Assembly (NCBI RefSeq): GCF_900106675.1
Contig: NZ_FNOB01000024.1
Span: 1-56,439 of the forward strand
DNA from: Allgaiera indica
GTDB lineage: Bacteria > Pseudomonadota > Alphaproteobacteria > Rhodobacterales > Rhodobacteraceae
DNA length: 56,439 nt
Direction: 5' to 3'
In this document: positions 1 to 8,200 of the stretch, in pieces
How positions within the stretch are numbered: the first letter of the stretch is position 1
Layout: the number at the start of each line of letters is the position of its first letter
Translations under genes and position numbers: made by a program
Notes under the pieces: generated by a model
Told to the model about the DNA's origin: nothing
Database searches by the model: none
Seen by the model: the letters and a program-made list of their open reading frames with translations, nothing else

Positions 1-94
1 CCGCGCCTGCGCCCATTGCTCACGCCGCCGAATGATGGCACACAAATGCAGAACAAACTCGACTTACGAGTGGCCCTGAAAATAGGGGCAGGTC

Positions 95-568
95 ATGCTC
101 ACTCCAGATGTGATCGAACATAACCTGCACAGCATCCCAACGGCGTTGCGGCCGGCCGCATCGCCGTTTCTGAAAGACCAGGCATCGGCGCTCCTTGAAG
201 CGGTGGAGCCCTTACAGGACATCATTCGCCCGCTGGTGACAGAAGCACATGCAGATATGGGCGACCAAACCAATACGCGCCTAATCGTCAGACATTTGCT
301 CAAAGCCGGTGCCGATGTGAACGCCAGACCAGACAAGATCAACAGCGACTTGGCGCGCGCGGCTCTCACGCCATTCCTCTATGCCGCAGAAATCGGCAAC
401 CGCTGGCTGCTGAAAGAACTCATCGACTGCGGTGCCGATGTCCTGTCCCGGGACGGCAAAGGCGCAACGGCTCTGAGAAGGCTGCACTTCTGGGGTCACT
501 CTGATCTCTCGGGGGAGTTCCTCGGTTGGCTTGTCCCGGAGGACCGGATCCGCTTGCGCGAGATGTGA
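95..568 (+). CDS. Small ankyrin-repeat protein
   Basis: A 157-residue protein. Residues about 60-130 hold two ankyrin-like units: the motif LLKAGADVNAR, then a helix pair ending LIDCGADVLSRDGKGATAL. Ankyrin repeats mediate protein-protein contacts, and no catalytic domain, signal peptide or membrane segment is visible. The ATG is supported by an AGGGG ribosome-binding sequence just upstream. The gene stands alone: the nearest neighbour on the right is on the other strand, and about 445 bases containing a tRNA fragment separate them. Function and partner are unknown. It may belong to an element lying to the left of the window rather than to the defence operon on its right. Confidence 0.7.
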   Translation: MLTPDVIEHNLHSIPTALRPAASPFLKDQASALLEAVEPLQDIIRPLVTEAHADMGDQTNTRLIVRHLLKAGADVNARPDKINSDLARAALTPFLYAAEIGNRWLLKELIDCGADVLSRDGKGATALRRLHFWGHSDLSGEFLGWLVPEDRIRLREM

Positions 569-737
569 AGGCGCGGCATCTGGCCAAGCAAGCGGCACTC
601 AAAGGGGGGTAGCGTTCATCCGACGGGCTAGCACAATAAAGCTGAAAATCTGAAAAATAGTGCAAAATCAACCGTCTACCCTAATGTCTACGCTGAAATT
701 GTGCCGTGTTTTCCGGGGGTTAGAGAAAGGAACATAT

Positions 738-766
738 CTCTGGTTCGAATCCAGAGCGCTCCGCCA
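738..766 (+). repeat. tRNA-Ser 3' end fragment, probable attachment-site scar
   Basis: A perfect T-arm (TCTGG, loop TTCGAAT, CCAGA at 739-755) is followed by GCGCTCC, a G discriminator and CCA. That is the 3' end of a bacterial tRNA-Ser, for which G73 is typical. No matching 5' acceptor strand (GGAGCGC) lies in the preceding 100 bases, so this is a fragment and not a gene. Such 3' ends are regenerated when elements integrate into tRNA genes. The rest of the 569-1013 gap shows no gene that I can support. Confidence 0.7.
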
Positions 767-1013
767 CCACATAACCCATTGATATTAAACTATTTTTCGC
801 CTCACGTATTGTGGCGCGGTTCCCGCGACATGCGAGGCGTTCAGCTCCCTAGAGACTTGAAATTTCAGGCGAAATAGCCGCCCAAAACGGCCCGAGTCTC
901 TGTTTGGCATTTGGCTCGATACGGTTTTCGGCCGCGGCTTCAGGCGTTGGACTTGACTTTCGGTGGAGTCGAAGCTGATGTCGGAGGACTCGAGATGCGT
1001 TCTGTGGCGATCG

Positions 1014-1775
1014 TCATGGAGGTAGCGTCTTTTTCAATAGAGTATTGCGGTGCCACGCTAGGCGCTCTCGATGCTGATCGGTCAAATTGATCGGCTGCTG
1101 CCAGCGTAGTTCATCGCGGGCCGTTTCACCAAGAGCAGGAGAGAAGAGCGGTTGACCTAGGTCGTCGAAACTGACGAGTCCACGGTCAAACGCAGCGTCC
1201 CAGAGGGCTGAAAGCAGCAATCCGTTGTGCACATCGAGACGCTCGGCGTCGGTGGTGCAATCCTTCCAGGGAACGATGTGAGAGGCGCGAAGCAGAGGAG
1301 TATCCGCGATCCCCGTCAGCGGGCAGCGGCCCTGCCAGTAGTCTATCAGCCCCGACCGAAACACATTCTGACCGATGCGCTGTATAACGAGCCGTTCGGC
1401 CTCGGTGGTTGTAGGCAGATCCTTTACCTTGCCTAGGAATTGAGCGAGCGGTGCGTCGGGGAGGCTGACGGCCAATTGGTACACGCGCTGCATTGAGGCA
1501 TAGAGCTGACCCAACGTCGAGAAGATGTAACGGGCTAGCCCAGGCCCATCGATGGCCGCGTCGGGGAGGTCGGATTCTTCGATCACGCCTCCATGGTCGA
1601 TGGCGAGGAGCCATCGATCAGAGGCATCATGCGCGAGCCAGACTGAGCCCTGCGCCGTTGTCGAGCCATAGTGTCTCCACCCGTCGACTTCGCCATGTAG
1701 CCGACGGAATCCATTCTGGAACGCAACCTTGTCGCATTCCTGGCGGGTAACGAAGGATTGGGGGGTCTCGATCAT
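1014..1775 (-). CDS. HNH endonuclease (HNH_2 type), last gene of the DISARM-like operon
   Basis: A 253-residue protein whose C-terminal half matches the HNH_2 nuclease pattern: CPLTG near residue 151, ASHIVPWK near 164, NGLLL near 184 and DAAFDRGLVSF near 193. The His of the SHI motif and the Asn would form the metal-binding active site. The N-terminal 120 residues are unassigned and may bind DNA or a partner. The ATG overlaps the TGA of the upstream ATPase (TGATG), which implies translational coupling; a TTG one codon earlier is less likely. It is the terminal gene of a five-gene leftward operon and the only obvious nuclease in it, so I infer that it is the effector of that system. Confidence 0.82.
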   Translation of the reverse strand: MIETPQSFVTRQECDKVAFQNGFRRLHGEVDGWRHYGSTTAQGSVWLAHDASDRWLLAIDHGGVIEESDLPDAAIDGPGLARYIFSTLGQLYASMQRVYQLAVSLPDAPLAQFLGKVKDLPTTTEAERLVIQRIGQNVFRSGLIDYWQGRCPLTGIADTPLLRASHIVPWKDCTTDAERLDVHNGLLLSALWDAAFDRGLVSFDDLGQPLFSPALGETARDELRWQQPINLTDQHRERLAWHRNTLLKKTLPP

Positions 1776-2251
1776 CAAAAGTCCATCGCAAACAACCTGG
1801 CACCAGGTGGGGTTGATGAAAGTTTCAGCCGTACCGAGTGATGATCTGCTGTGATTTGCGAAGGGGCGGTAGTTGTCGTCACAATATACTGGAATGGTGG
1901 GGGGCTCGTCTTCTCTTCCAGGCCCAGCGCGAAATCAAAGAGATTTGAGTAGATGCCAGCGTCGAGGTCTGCTTCACGCGGACTGTCGTGGATAAGGAAC
2001 GATGGTAGGTCCGCCTTTCCGTTCACCGAGAGGATCATGGCGGCAAGGTCAAAAGCAACGATCTTGAACGACTCTACTGCCGCCGTTGAAAGGCCCGCGC
2101 CACGATCCAGCAATATCTCGGGATGCAGACCGTTACCGTCGAGCTTCACTTTCCCAGTGCAGCCATTGGGCATCAGAGTCGCGACAAGTTGTCGAAAGAG
2201 TGTTTCCAGATCACCTATCGCTGCCGCGGCGCGCTCGCGCTCAAGGCCCAT
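1775..2251 (-). CDS. C-terminal part of an SMC-like ATPase, after an in-frame amber codon
   Basis: A 158-residue reading frame carrying the C-terminal ATPase half of the protein whose N-terminal half lies at 2261-3736. It begins with the end of a coiled coil, and FLIHDSPREAD near residue 85 looks like the Walker B and D-loop of an SMC/Rad50-like ATPase. The two frames are in the same phase and separated only by one TAG codon at 2263-2261, followed by CGA CAA AAG ATG. A single C-to-T change of CAG would create that TAG. The piece could be translated separately from the ATG at 2251, but I see no good Shine-Dalgarno sequence there. It could also come from amber readthrough, or be a dead fragment. 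Its stop overlaps the start of the HNH gene. Confidence 0.72.
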   Translation of the reverse strand: MGLERERAAAAIGDLETLFRQLVATLMPNGCTGKVKLDGNGLHPEILLDRGAGLSTAAVESFKIVAFDLAAMILSVNGKADLPSFLIHDSPREADLDAGIYSNLFDFALGLEEKTSPPPFQYIVTTTTAPSQITADHHSVRLKLSSTPPGARLFAMDF

Positions 2252-2260
2252 CTTTTGTCG

Positions 2261-3736
2261 CTAGCCTTCCAGCATGTTGTCAACGACGGCCAAGCGTTGA
2301 ACTATTCGGGCGCGACCACTTAACTGGCGGTCGAACCAGCTAGCTTCTCTCACCGAGTCCTGCGCGTGACTAATAGCCTTGTTGGCGTCTGAGGCTTGCT
2401 GCTCGAGTTGCGCGAAAGAATCATCAGTTTTGGAAATTTCACCATCCAAACGCGTGATTTCCTGATCGAGTTTTTCAATTTCTCCGGGCAGCGCCAGTCT
2501 TTGACGATCTAGCTCAGCGATATGTTTCTCGGTCCGTTCAATCCGGCCTTTCACCTCGTCAAGGTTGCACCGTTCCAGAGACACCCCGCATCCATTGGCC
2601 TTCACCTCATCGATGCTGACATGACAAATTGCGCAACGGACAATAACGCCAGTTTCAAGTCTCGCTTGCTCGGTTCCTTGTTCGGCACGAGCAGCAGAAA
2701 TCTGACTCGGAAGGCTGTTCAATAAGGCCTTCTTCTCCGCCCTTTCGTCGCTTGTTTTGTTTCGTTCGGACTGCAGAAGTTTTCGCTTGCCGCGCAGAGC
2801 GTGGCTGGGGCGACCACCCTTGGAGTGCTCGGTGCCTAAGGCCTTTGCCAGTTCTTCATTCGCCTTGTCGATCAACTCCTTGCGGACGATCTCTTCCGTC
2901 GGATCACGGTCTTTGGAGTAAGAAAGCCGTTCACAAAGTTCGTCGAATTTTTGACTTTGGAACCAGTCGAGATGGCCAAGCTTTTCACGCAGACTGTCGC
3001 GCTCGCGTGCGCGCGCTCTGGCCTCTTTCGTGGCTTGAACCTCCTCCGCGGAGAGCGCCCCAATAGCCAGACGCACGACAGTCAGCCTTGTCTCAAGAGA
3101 AAGTTCCTGTGCAGGTGATCCCGAACCGGACCGCTTGGAGCGCCAGTCGAAGACATCGTCCAGACGGCATTCCTGATCGCGGGTGAGCCAAGCCAGCAGG
3201 ACGTCCCATACTTGTTCTGCCTTCAAGTTGTCCGGAACCTGATCTCGATACCGGGCACAAAATCTGTCGGAGATCACCGGCGCTATCGTTGGAGGTTCAG
3301 TGCCGACCAGAAGCTGGTCAAATGTCTCCTCGATGCGCTCTGCGCGGGTAGCGCGGGACCGCAGGTTCATGCCAATCGGACGGGTGACCACCCAACACTC
3401 GCCATCAATGATGACTTCGGCGCCAACAAAGCCATTCGGCAATTTTTGCTGCATGAGGGGGCGCTGTTCGTCGTTGGCGAAGGTGCGCTCGCCCAAGCAA
3501 TACCGGATCAAACGGCAGAATGTCGTCTTGCCGCTGCCATGAGGGGTGGCACCGGTTCCGTTCATCGACAGGTCGGGCGACCAGATGATGTTGACCCCGC
3601 GCCGAAGCTCGATGTCGCGCAGCAGGGTCTGAGGATCACGCCACAGCGCCAGCCGTCGAACCCACAGGCGGGGCCCTTGCTGCCCTTCGGGCAAGTTGAA
3701 TTCAATTTCAGAAGGCTGAAACAGATCAGGCTGCAA
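2261..3736 (-). CDS. N-terminal part of an SMC-like ATPase (DUF2326-like), ends at an in-frame amber
   Basis: A 491-residue frame. A P-loop sits near residue 65 (GATPHGSGKTTFCRLIRYC), followed from about residue 230 by a long charged coiled coil. Inside it, CAICHVSIDEVKANGCG near 370-390 resembles a zinc-hook-like Cys cluster. There is no Walker B here; it lies in the next frame (1775-2251) after a TAG, so the original protein had about 650 residues. The start is a TTG at 3736 that overlaps the end of the methyltransferase gene. A strong GGGAGGG ribosome-binding sequence lies five bases upstream of it. The architecture matches SMC/RecN-like ATPases that accompany nucleases in restriction-like defence systems. 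I infer that it is an energy-using sensor or clamp for the HNH nuclease. Confidence 0.75.
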   Translation of the reverse strand: MQPDLFQPSEIEFNLPEGQQGPRLWVRRLALWRDPQTLLRDIELRRGVNIIWSPDLSMNGTGATPHGSGKTTFCRLIRYCLGERTFANDEQRPLMQQKLPNGFVGAEVIIDGECWVVTRPIGMNLRSRATRAERIEETFDQLLVGTEPPTIAPVISDRFCARYRDQVPDNLKAEQVWDVLLAWLTRDQECRLDDVFDWRSKRSGSGSPAQELSLETRLTVVRLAIGALSAEEVQATKEARARARERDSLREKLGHLDWFQSQKFDELCERLSYSKDRDPTEEIVRKELIDKANEELAKALGTEHSKGGRPSHALRGKRKLLQSERNKTSDERAEKKALLNSLPSQISAARAEQGTEQARLETGVIVRCAICHVSIDEVKANGCGVSLERCNLDEVKGRIERTEKHIAELDRQRLALPGEIEKLDQEITRLDGEISKTDDSFAQLEQQASDANKAISHAQDSVREASWFDRQLSGRARIVQRLAVVDNMLEG

Positions 3737-6700
3737 GGCTACCCTCCCTGATGAAGGGAAGGATTACGGCCGACACCTGCTCGAGCCCGTGATCCAGATC
3801 CACACCTTCCAGCCTCGACCAGGCGAAGATTGCGCGGCCGACGGCAGGATCGCTTGCATTCAGGGTCGATCGCTCAAGCCTCGAACCCGCGCTCCATTGT
3901 GTGCCGTCGGATGAAACATCCAACACCGCAGAGGAAACAAGTTGATTGAAGGCTGCGCCCCAGGCCGCGTTCGTTGGCGGCACAAGCTGGGTCACGCCTG
4001 TCGAGTGCGGCATAAGACGTTGCCACTCTAGGCGATCCGCTTCTGTCAGGAACCCATCCAGCAGACTTGGCTGAAGGCAGGCGAGCGCGGCCAGACGGAC
4101 GCGACGGGCATCCGAAAGCCCTGGCAGAATACCCACCATCGCCCGAAGCTGTGCCCGTACCCTGTCTCGCTCGTCGAAGCCCTGAGGCCACGCCCACACG
4201 GCATCCGGGAACTGGCCGAGCGGAGGAAGTTCGATGGGGCGGCGGGCGGGTATAGTCTGCGAGGCAGCAGCGTCGTGGCACAGGCTTGGGTCGGCGGGCG
4301 GCGGCGAAAGCGGGGAGACGTATGCGGTGCCGACCGCCTTTGCTTCAGCCATGGCGTCATAGGCGGCCAAGACGAGCCGTTTGGTGCGGAACTCGTCGTG
4401 ATCCCGCTCCTCGTACTTCCGGAGCACCGTGAAGGAGTTGAGCACCCATTCCGACTGTTCGCGATTCAATCCGTAAAAGTGCAGCATGGCCGAATCGATT
4501 TCGGCTTGTAGAGCCGGACGTCGATCTTCAGACCATGTGAATGGAGCACCCGTAAATCCTAGGTCTCGCGCGAAAGCCGTTAGTTCCACATTTGTATAGC
4601 AGAGCTCAAGGACACGCGGGGACAACCAGTTGGCGGGAGACGCACCGAGCCATGGCAACTCATGATCAAAGAAGCCAGGCGCCAAGACCGGAGCCTGCTC
4701 CAACACAAAGAAGCTGAGGCGCATCGTCTTTTGCCGAATGGCATAATCAACTACGAGCGTACTGAGTACTGCGCACAATAACGCAAATTCCGTCTGCTCA
4801 AGTTTGGAGAACATAATAGGAGCGACATGTCCGGCCGCCGTTTTCGGAATGATTGTTCCGATCAACGTGCGCTCTGAGATACCGACGTCGCGCCATGAAA
4901 AGAACCAAGATCTTCCAGCTTCATCTGCCAATCGAGAATTAGTTAAGTCCTCCTCGACCCAATACCGGGGCTCAATCCTATATTCGGGATCGTCGTGAAG
5001 CTCGCTCGTGACGCGAGGCAAAACCCCCTTATTGGCTTGCTTTTCAGTTTGCCCCTCATACGTTCCGTATCTGTGGTCGAAGTTCCAATACATCTTCCCT
5101 TCGTAGAGAGGGAAAACCCTCCGACCATCTTTGAGCGTCGCGAGAGTGTTTTCGCGAGCCTTGATTTGGCTCTCAACATCGTTGTGATCCAAAAAATGTT
5201 CTGAATCGCCCGACATGTGAAAGAGCGTTGTCATTGATACCCGCCAAGGGTTCGCCGTGACTGTGTTCCCATCCTTCTCGATCAGGATCGGCGCCGCCAT
5301 GTGGATCGCCGCAGTGACTTTGGCGTCGCGCGACCAGCGGAAGGCCGGGAGGTTCAGGGTGTTCGGATTGATGGCCCTGATCTCGTCAACAGTCAGCGCG
5401 TAGCGCTTTTCCGGATCGGCGATTTCCGAAGGCTGCCGGATATGTGCCGTGAACCACGGCTGTTCGATGCCGACAGAACGTCCAGCCATCGTTAGCAGAC
5501 CAAATTTGACCTTGTTGGTAATATGCGGGAAGATCAGATCCTCGTTCTCGAAACCATAGAACGCGACGAGAGACTTGGTACTTAGCAGCTCTCCAAGGAA
5601 AGCGCGGTAAGTAAAACCGGTGACAAGGCCGGTGGGGATAATGAGACCCGCGTACCCGGTGGCCTTCGTGAGCTGCCAGAAATGATCGGTGAATACCGCG
5701 TAGGTATTCACGTCACCGACACCGCCACGAGGGAAGCGGCCGGATTCTCGCATGAAATGGCTTTCGGTTGCGGCCGTCCGCAACGCATCCTGCCATTCCT
5801 TCGCAAGGCGCGGATTCGTCTCGTCCAGCTGGTCGATGAGTCTCTTACGGGCTGCTGCGTTCTTCGCCGTGGCGATTTCGGCGTCGCGAAGGGCAAAGAA
5901 CTCTTGCTCCTGAAGCTTGACGCGCTCCCATGGTGGGTTGCCGAGGACGACGTCAAAGCCTCCACGCTGCATGATATCAGGAAATTCCAGGGGCCAGTGG
6001 AGGGCTCGGGCCTCACGAGCAGCCTTCGGAGCATCGAGCATTGCATTCCGGATTTTACCCTGATTGAGGGCCATCCAGATCTCTTCGGTGGTCGGTACTG
6101 TGCGCTCTGATGGGCCCGTCGGCGCTGCGCCTGTCTTGGGCAGAAGAAATGCCGCGATGAAGAGGTCACATGCAGCGCGAGCGCGGACGAATTCCTGCTT
6201 CTTGCGAAGTTCTTTGAACCGCGTGGCCTTTGCGCTGATGTCTTCCAGCGTATCTTCGGGAAGGTCGCGGAACCCCGAGAAATCCACGGCCATCGGCTTC
6301 GTTTCAGGGAGCTTGTTCAGCCCTTCGCCGAAATCAAACCCGCCTTGGCCCTTCTGTGCGGCCGCGTTGATTTTGCGGTAGATGCTTGCGATATCCTTGT
6401 CATCGCCGGTCAGCGGCTTGTAGGCGGCATCGGGGATGCCGTCCTGAAGCACCTTCAGGTCGAACACCCCCAGCAGCGCATCGCCGCAGCGGATCTGCGC
6501 GTCGAAGAAACCCAGCGGCAGGCCGGGGTCCACCGTCTCGATCCACAGCGCGACCTTGGTCAGCTCCACCGCCATGGGGTTGCGGTCCACCCCGTGGATG
6601 CAGCAGCGCGCGACATCGCGCAGCGCATGGCGGAAGTCGGCGAGCGAGGGCGTGCCTTCGGCGCGGATGCGCGCGAGCCGCGTGGCGATGCGGCGGGCGG

Positions 6701-8198
6701 CGGCCAACAGGAAGTGCCCTGAGCCACAGGCGGGGTCGATGACCGAGAGCTTCAGCAGCGCCTTGGCGGGGTCGTCAGCCTCGGCCTCGGTCTTGTCGAG
6801 CACGGGGTCGAGCGCGGTGTCGAGCAGCGCCTGCACGAGGCTATCGGGCGTGTAGTAGGAGCCGGTGGTCTTGCGCTGGTTGCCCTTCTGCTCGGCGGCC
6901 TCGGAGGCGAAGACCAGCGTCTTGCCGTCGTCACCCAGCTGGGGCTGCAGTTCAAGGAGGGATTCGTAGACCGAGCCCAGTTCCTCGGTCTCCATCGCGC
7001 GCCAGTTGACCGGGACCATGCCGTTCTTGTCGGCAAGCCAGGACAGGCGATAGAGCGCCTCCATGAAGGCGCGGTTGCGCAGGCGGGCGGTTTCGAGGTG
7101 GGGTAGCCTGTCCTCGGCAAAGAGGCCGCCGAGGGCAGGCAGCGCAAGGGCGGGATGGCCATGCGTGAGGGCGCGGAAGACGATCTTTACCCCCTCGTAG
7201 CGGTCATGGTGCTTGTCCCAGGTGGCGGCGCGGTAGCATTGCTTGCGCAGCGACTGGAGCGAATAGCCCTGAGCGTAGAGGGCGCGGGCCTCGGGCTTGG
7301 CTTTTTCAGGGTGAAGAAGGTTCCGGTCCTCGGCCACCATGAGGAAGATCAGGCGGTAGACGAGCCGCAGGAGCTCGTTGAACCATTCGGTCAGGTTCAC
7401 TTCGCCGGAGTGTAGTTTCGCGGCGAGGTCGGGGTTGGCCTCGAGGAAGCCCGAGCCAAGGAGCTTGAGGGCCAGCTGGACCTGACCAGCCAGTCGATCA
7501 CGCGCGGCTTCGCCTTCCTTGGAGCCTGCGTCGCGCCAGCGCTCGAGGGGGCAATCGGCGGCGGGGGTGTCTGCCGCGCCGAAGCGAGTGCGGTGGATCA
7601 GGAGCCAGAGCGCCGCGAAGGACGCGATGTCCTCGTTGATGAACATCTGCGCCAGATCGGCCTCGATATAGGCCGGGCGGGTCAGAGAGGCATTGTCCCG
7701 CATGAGGCGCAATTGCATCCCGTTGGTCACGATGCCCCAGAGGGCCTCGTCCCGATCATTCAGGTGGTCCTGAAGGGCGAAGGCCGGAGAGCGCGACCTG
7801 TCCGTCGAGAGCGTCGGGCTGCGGCGATCAAGCAGCTCGGACGGCGGGACCACGACAGCGGGCACACGGTCGGACGCCGTGAGGGCGATCGGTGCTGCTG
7901 CCACCGCGAGATCGGTGTACCCGAAGGTTTCCTTGAAGAAATCGGCGATGAAACGCGAGGTTGCTGCGGCCGAGGGGTGCTCGATCTTCGCAAAGGCGTC
8001 GAAATGCGATTGGCCTACGCGGAAGGCGGTAGCGATTTCCTCGCGGATCTGTAGGCCTTTGCGAACCCCGTATTCCTCGGCGGATTGCTCGGGTGCCTGG
8101 CGCTGATCGATCTTTGCGATCATCGCAGGCGCGATCAGGTTGCCTTCGAGGCTCAGCGACGGCCACGCGGACATATCGGTAATTGGTTTGCGGGCCAT
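3726..8198 (-). CDS. Large DNA adenine-type methyltransferase, DrmMI/Eco57I-like
   Basis: A 1490-residue methyltransferase. Motif I, DPACGSGHFLLAAA, lies near residue 487 and the catalytic NPPW motif (VVLGNPPWERV) near 754. These define an N6-adenine-type enzyme of the Eco57I/PglX style that uses S-adenosylmethionine. The N-terminal 450 residues resemble the helical regions of type IIG enzymes, but I see no clear PD-(D/E)XK motif. The roughly 600 residues after NPPW probably hold target recognition. The ATG is three bases after the SNF2 gene's TAA, and the 3' end overlaps the ATPase gene, so it sits mid-operon. With its neighbours it matches the methylase role in class 1 DISARM (drmMI). I infer that it marks host DNA. 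A BREX PglX is the nearest alternative, but no other BREX gene is present. Confidence 0.85.
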   Translation of the reverse strand: MARKPITDMSAWPSLSLEGNLIAPAMIAKIDQRQAPEQSAEEYGVRKGLQIREEIATAFRVGQSHFDAFAKIEHPSAAATSRFIADFFKETFGYTDLAVAAAPIALTASDRVPAVVVPPSELLDRRSPTLSTDRSRSPAFALQDHLNDRDEALWGIVTNGMQLRLMRDNASLTRPAYIEADLAQMFINEDIASFAALWLLIHRTRFGAADTPAADCPLERWRDAGSKEGEAARDRLAGQVQLALKLLGSGFLEANPDLAAKLHSGEVNLTEWFNELLRLVYRLIFLMVAEDRNLLHPEKAKPEARALYAQGYSLQSLRKQCYRAATWDKHHDRYEGVKIVFRALTHGHPALALPALGGLFAEDRLPHLETARLRNRAFMEALYRLSWLADKNGMVPVNWRAMETEELGSVYESLLELQPQLGDDGKTLVFASEAAEQKGNQRKTTGSYYTPDSLVQALLDTALDPVLDKTEAEADDPAKALLKLSVIDPACGSGHFLLAAARRIATRLARIRAEGTPSLADFRHALRDVARCCIHGVDRNPMAVELTKVALWIETVDPGLPLGFFDAQIRCGDALLGVFDLKVLQDGIPDAAYKPLTGDDKDIASIYRKINAAAQKGQGGFDFGEGLNKLPETKPMAVDFSGFRDLPEDTLEDISAKATRFKELRKKQEFVRARAACDLFIAAFLLPKTGAAPTGPSERTVPTTEEIWMALNQGKIRNAMLDAPKAAREARALHWPLEFPDIMQRGGFDVVLGNPPWERVKLQEQEFFALRDAEIATAKNAAARKRLIDQLDETNPRLAKEWQDALRTAATESHFMRESGRFPRGGVGDVNTYAVFTDHFWQLTKATGYAGLIIPTGLVTGFTYRAFLGELLSTKSLVAFYGFENEDLIFPHITNKVKFGLLTMAGRSVGIEQPWFTAHIRQPSEIADPEKRYALTVDEIRAINPNTLNLPAFRWSRDAKVTAAIHMAAPILIEKDGNTVTANPWRVSMTTLFHMSGDSEHFLDHNDVESQIKARENTLATLKDGRRVFPLYEGKMYWNFDHRYGTYEGQTEKQANKGVLPRVTSELHDDPEYRIEPRYWVEEDLTNSRLADEAGRSWFFSWRDVGISERTLIGTIIPKTAAGHVAPIMFSKLEQTEFALLCAVLSTLVVDYAIRQKTMRLSFFVLEQAPVLAPGFFDHELPWLGASPANWLSPRVLELCYTNVELTAFARDLGFTGAPFTWSEDRRPALQAEIDSAMLHFYGLNREQSEWVLNSFTVLRKYEERDHDEFRTKRLVLAAYDAMAEAKAVGTAYVSPLSPPPADPSLCHDAAASQTIPARRPIELPPLGQFPDAVWAWPQGFDERDRVRAQLRAMVGILPGLSDARRVRLAALACLQPSLLDGFLTEADRLEWQRLMPHSTGVTQLVPPTNAAWGAAFNQLVSSAVLDVSSDGTQWSAGSRLERSTLNASDPAVGRAIFAWSRLEGVDLDHGLEQVSAVILPFIREGSLAA

Positions 8199-8200
8199 GA

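Noticed and set aside
738-766. A complete tRNA gene
   Set aside because: Only the T-arm and 3' acceptor strand are present; no anticodon arm or 5' acceptor strand can be found upstream.
2261-2263. TAG reassigned as a sense codon throughout this DNA
   Set aside because: Several intact genes end with TAG at the expected place (the Shedu gene at 23886, the YhaN-like gene at 33923, the small gene at 41351), and the long genes contain no internal TAG. Local mutation is simpler.
3726-8198. Classifying the methyltransferase as BREX PglX
   Set aside because: No PglZ, BrxC, BrxA, BrxB or BrxL gene is in the operon. The partners are SNF2 and DUF1998 helicases, as in DISARM.
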